Assembly (NCBI RefSeq): GCF_004340905.1
Contig: NZ_SLXD01000011.1
Span: forward strand, 62,001 to 126,000
Reading direction: 5' to 3'
Origin: Rubrivivax gelatinosus
GTDB taxonomy: Bacteria > Pseudomonadota > Gammaproteobacteria > Burkholderiales > Burkholderiaceae_C
DNA length: 64,000 nucleotides
Part shown: positions 61,802-64,000 of the stretch, piece by piece
Numbering within the stretch: the stretch's first letter is position 1
Layout: each line of letters begins with the position of its first letter
Notes under the pieces: generated by a model
What the model was told of the DNA's origin: nothing
The model's database searches: none
Seen by the model: only the letters and a program-made list of their open reading frames with translations
Made by a program: the position numbers and the translations under genes

Positions 61802-62641
61802 ATGCTGTATCCCGAACTCTTCAAGCAGCTCGAAGCCGTGCGCTGGAATCTCGACACGGACATCCCGTGGCAGAGCTTCGACGCCGCCTGCCTCAGCGAC
61901 GAGCAGGCGCAGACCATCAAGATGAACGCCATCACCGAGTGGGCGGCGCTGCCGGCCACCGAGATGTTCCTGCGCGACAACCGCGGCGACAGCGACTTCT
62001 CGGCCTTCATCAGCGTCTGGTTCTTCGAGGAGCAGAAACATTCGCTGGTGCTGATGGAGTACCTGCGGCGCTTCCGCCCCGAGCTCGTGCCGACCGAGGA
62101 CGAGCTGCACGCGGTGCGCTTCGAGTTCGACCCGGCGCCGGCGCTGGAGACGCTGATGCTGCACTTCTGCGGCGAGATCCGGCTCAACCACTGGTACCGC
62201 CGCGCCGCCGAATGGCACACCGAGCCGGTCATCAAGGCGATCTACGAGACGCTGGCGCGCGACGAGGCGCGCCACGGCGGCGCCTACCTGCGCTACATGA
62301 AGCGGGCGCTCGTGCGCTGCGGCGACGAGGCGCGCACGGCCTTCGCCAAGGTCGGCGTGCTGATGGCCAGCGCACGCCGCACCGCGCAGGCGCTGCACCC
62401 GACCAACCTGCACGTCAACGCCAGCCTGTTCCCCAACGACACGGTGCAGAGCCGCCTGCCCGACCCGGCCTGGCTCGAAGCCTGGCTGGACCGCCAGATC
62501 CGCTTCGACGCCGACTGGGAAGGCCGCGTCGTCGAACGCATCCTGCACAACCTCGGCCTGCTGTTCGGACGCAGCTTCGCCAACGTCCAGGACCTCAACC
62601 GCTACCGCAAGGAACTGGGGCGCGGCGCCCAGCCGGCCTGA
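61802..62641 (+). CDS. Ferritin-like di-iron protein
   Basis: A 279-residue mostly helical protein. Carboxylate/histidine motifs occur in ferritin-like order: EWAALPATEMF (Glu), WFFEEQKHSLVLMEYL (EExxH), FCGEIRLNHWY (Glu) and LARDEARHGGAYLRYM (DExxH). They recall the EENRH/DEKRH ligands of acyl-ACP desaturases, so a di-iron oxidase or desaturase on acyl chains is possible. Its place behind the CarH-like gene is compatible with this. The family name usually given is ferritin-like or unknown. ATG 61802. Confidence 0.7.
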   Translation: MLYPELFKQLEAVRWNLDTDIPWQSFDAACLSDEQAQTIKMNAITEWAALPATEMFLRDNRGDSDFSAFISVWFFEEQKHSLVLMEYLRRFRPELVPTEDELHAVRFEFDPAPALETLMLHFCGEIRLNHWYRRAAEWHTEPVIKAIYETLARDEARHGGAYLRYMKRALVRCGDEARTAFAKVGVLMASARRTAQALHPTNLHVNASLFPNDTVQSRLPDPAWLEAWLDRQIRFDADWEGRVVERILHNLGLLFGRSFANVQDLNRYRKELGRGAQPA

Positions 62642-62668
62642 ATCCCGGCCCGGCCGCCACGCGGGCGT

Positions 62669-63568
62669 TCAGCCGCGGTTGACCAGCGCGATCCCGGCGC
62701 ACACGGCCGCCAGCGCGACCAGCAGCTGCGCCGTCGCCGGCTCGCCGAGGATGAGCACGCCGGCGACCAGCCCGAAGACCGGCGTCAGCAGCGTGAACGC
62801 CGACAGCCGCGTCGCCGGGTAGTGGCGCAGCAGCCAGAACCAGGCGAGGTAGCTGGCGAAGGTCACGACGACGATCTGGAAGGCCAGCGGCCACAGCGCG
62901 CCCGGCCCCGGGGTCATCACCAGCGTCTCGCCGCCGGCCCAGGACGCGGCGGCCAGCGCGACGGCCGACACCGCGAGCTGCCACAGCAGCGTCTTCTCGG
63001 GCGCCGCGCGGGCCAGCCGGCTGCCGCGCAGCGTCAGCGTCGTCAGCCCCCAGATCACCGCCGCGGCGACGCCCAGCGCGTCGCCCAGCCATTGCCGCTC
63101 GCCGGCCGTCGGCGCGTGCAGCCCCTCGGCGAAGGCCCAGACGACGCCGCCGAAGGCCGCCGCCAGCCCGGCCAGCTGTGCCGGGCGCAGGCGTTCGTCG
63201 CGCGCGACGAAGGGCATGCCCAGCGCGACGACGAAGGGCGCGAGGTAGATGAAGACCACCATGCGCGACGCGGCGGTGTGCTGCAGGCCGATGAAGATGC
63301 AGCCGAACTCGAGCGCGAACAGCAGCCCCATCGCCAGCCCGGCGCGGGCCGTGCCGTCAGCCTCGAACAGCCGGATGCCGCGCCAGCGCGCCCAGGCCGC
63401 GACCAGCAGCGCGGCGCCGGCCGAGCGCATCGCGGCCTGCATCAGCGGCGGGATCTCGGCCAGCGCGAGCTTGGTCGCGACCTGGTTCAGGCCCCACAGC
63501 GCGCAGCAGACGACGACGAGCACGACGGCGCGGCCGTCCAGCCGCGCGCGGCGGTCGGTCGGGGACAT
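62669..63568 (-). CDS. EamA/DMT-family transporter
   Basis: A 299-residue integral membrane protein of ten helices with two EamA repeats. First repeat VVCCALWGLNQVATKLALAEIPPLMQAAMRS, second ALGVAAAVIWGLTTLTLRGSRL. Family members export amino acids or other metabolites such as homoserine/threonine or drugs. Substrate cannot be inferred. Convergent with the ferritin-like gene and eight bases after the glnE stop on the same strand as glnE. Confidence 0.88.
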   Translation of the reverse strand: MSPTDRRARLDGRAVVLVVVCCALWGLNQVATKLALAEIPPLMQAAMRSAGAALLVAAWARWRGIRLFEADGTARAGLAMGLLFALEFGCIFIGLQHTAASRMVVFIYLAPFVVALGMPFVARDERLRPAQLAGLAAAFGGVVWAFAEGLHAPTAGERQWLGDALGVAAAVIWGLTTLTLRGSRLARAAPEKTLLWQLAVSAVALAAASWAGGETLVMTPGPGALWPLAFQIVVVTFASYLAWFWLLRHYPATRLSAFTLLTPVFGLVAGVLILGEPATAQLLVALAAVCAGIALVNRG

Positions 63569-63576
63569 CGGGCGGG

Positions 63577-64000
63577 TCAGCCTGCGCCGAAGACGGCGCG
63601 CCAGAGCGCCAGCACCGCGTCGCGCTGCGGCGCCAGCCCTTCGGGCTCGAACTGCGTCGGCTGTTCGTCCAGGCGCGCGGTGTGCTGCGCGCGGCGCAGC
63701 TCGCGGTAGGCGTCGGCGGCGGCGCGGCCGACGCCGGCCGGCAGCAGGCCGCCGTCCTCGGCGATGTGCAGCAGCGCGATGTTGCCGAGGTTGCCGATCA
63801 GCGCCGGGTGGGTGCGCGAATGCGCCAGCACCAGGTACTGGACGGCGAACTCGACGTCCATCATGCCGCCCGGCGAGTGCTTGACGTCGTAGCGCCCGGC
63901 ACGCACCGGATGCGCGTCGCGCACCTTGCGGCGCATCGCGCCGATCTCCTCGCGCAGCGCCTGCGGGTCGCGTTCGGCCACCAGCACCGCGCGCCGCGTG
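63577..64000 (-). CDS. glnE: Glutamine synthetase adenylyltransferase, C-terminal fragment
   Basis: Only the C-terminal 140 or so residues are present; the frame is open to the window edge. VKHSPGGMMDVEFAVQYLVLAHS is the signature of the second nucleotidyltransferase half of GlnE, followed by the helical GlnD-binding tail to VLALWRAVFGAG. The complete enzyme (about 900-950 residues) adds AMP to glutamine synthetase and removes it in response to PII. It ends just before the DMT gene. Confidence 0.93.
   Translation of the reverse strand, partial: TRRAVLVAERDPQALREEIGAMRRKVRDAHPVRAGRYDVKHSPGGMMDVEFAVQYLVLAHSRTHPALIGNLGNIALLHIAEDGGLLPAGVGRAAADAYRELRRAQHTARLDEQPTQFEPEGLAPQRDAVLALWRAVFGAG

Overview
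The window is very GC-rich (about 70 % by eye), tightly packed with genes and without rRNA, tRNA, phage or CRISPR sequence that I can see. Gene content and order point to a betaproteobacterium of the order Burkholderiales, most likely the Rubrivivax/Leptothrix/Roseateles group (inference). The main reasons are the leuS-lptE-holA, dapB-bamE//fur and hpf-ptsN-hprK blocks, the metX-metW pair behind a SAM-II riboswitch, and a napEDABC operon.

Layout. 1-2179: end of upp, a codA-type cytosine deaminase and a glutathione S-transferase. 2183-4368: ethanolamine ammonia-lyase eutBC. 4460-8614: periplasmic nitrate reductase napEDABC with an FNR/Dnr-type box upstream. 8790-10620: SAM-II riboswitch, hairpin plus T-run, metX, metW. 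10700-15604: CoA and amidohydrolase-type metabolism and a LysR regulator. 15820-21543: amgK, divergent from lptD-surA, then rsmA. 21560-22610: a barnase/barstar toxin-antitoxin pair and an unexplained small ORF. 22773-27929: malic enzyme, divergent from a FixL/FixJ-like pair. 27971-30784: thiL-pgpA-pncC and a GhrA-like dehydrogenase. 30786-37451: holA, lptE, leuS, ExbD, ExbB, dapB, bamE, divergent from fur. 38021-40046: hprK, ptsN, hpf. 40357-51488: a large signalling island interrupted by an S9 peptidase. 51658-53241: corA and a TonB-like protein. 53423-60621: a nine-ORF run for membrane fatty-acid modification. 60795-62641: a MerR/B12 regulator and a ferritin-like di-iron protein. 62669-64000: a DMT exporter and the 3' end of glnE.

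The most interesting part is 53423-61733. A regulator with the complete CarH/LitR photoreceptor signature (W-x9-EH plus GE-x-H in a B12 domain) is divergent from an operon of FAD oxidoreductase, DUF1365, cyclopropane/furan-type fatty-acid methyltransferase, chalcone-isomerase-like, MFS, DUF3833, SDR and NTF2-like genes. Two similar TGTCC-type operator candidates lie between them. This looks like a B12- and light-controlled membrane photoprotection unit (inference). A second possible light connection is a histidine kinase at 48864-51488. One of its PAS domains keeps the LOV cysteine and the two flavin-facing asparagines but has lost the neighbouring Asn/Arg and the signalling Gln. It sits beside a kinase-like protein that has lost its His and most ATP-binding residues, an excisionase-type HTH/receiver fusion and a receiver-Hpt protein.

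Dispersed intergenic repeats occur at about 15660-15752 and 53285-53385, with a palindrome-rich mosaic at 20577-20778. Many genes start only 10-30 bases after a TAgAcT-like -10 box, which suggests short or absent 5' leaders.
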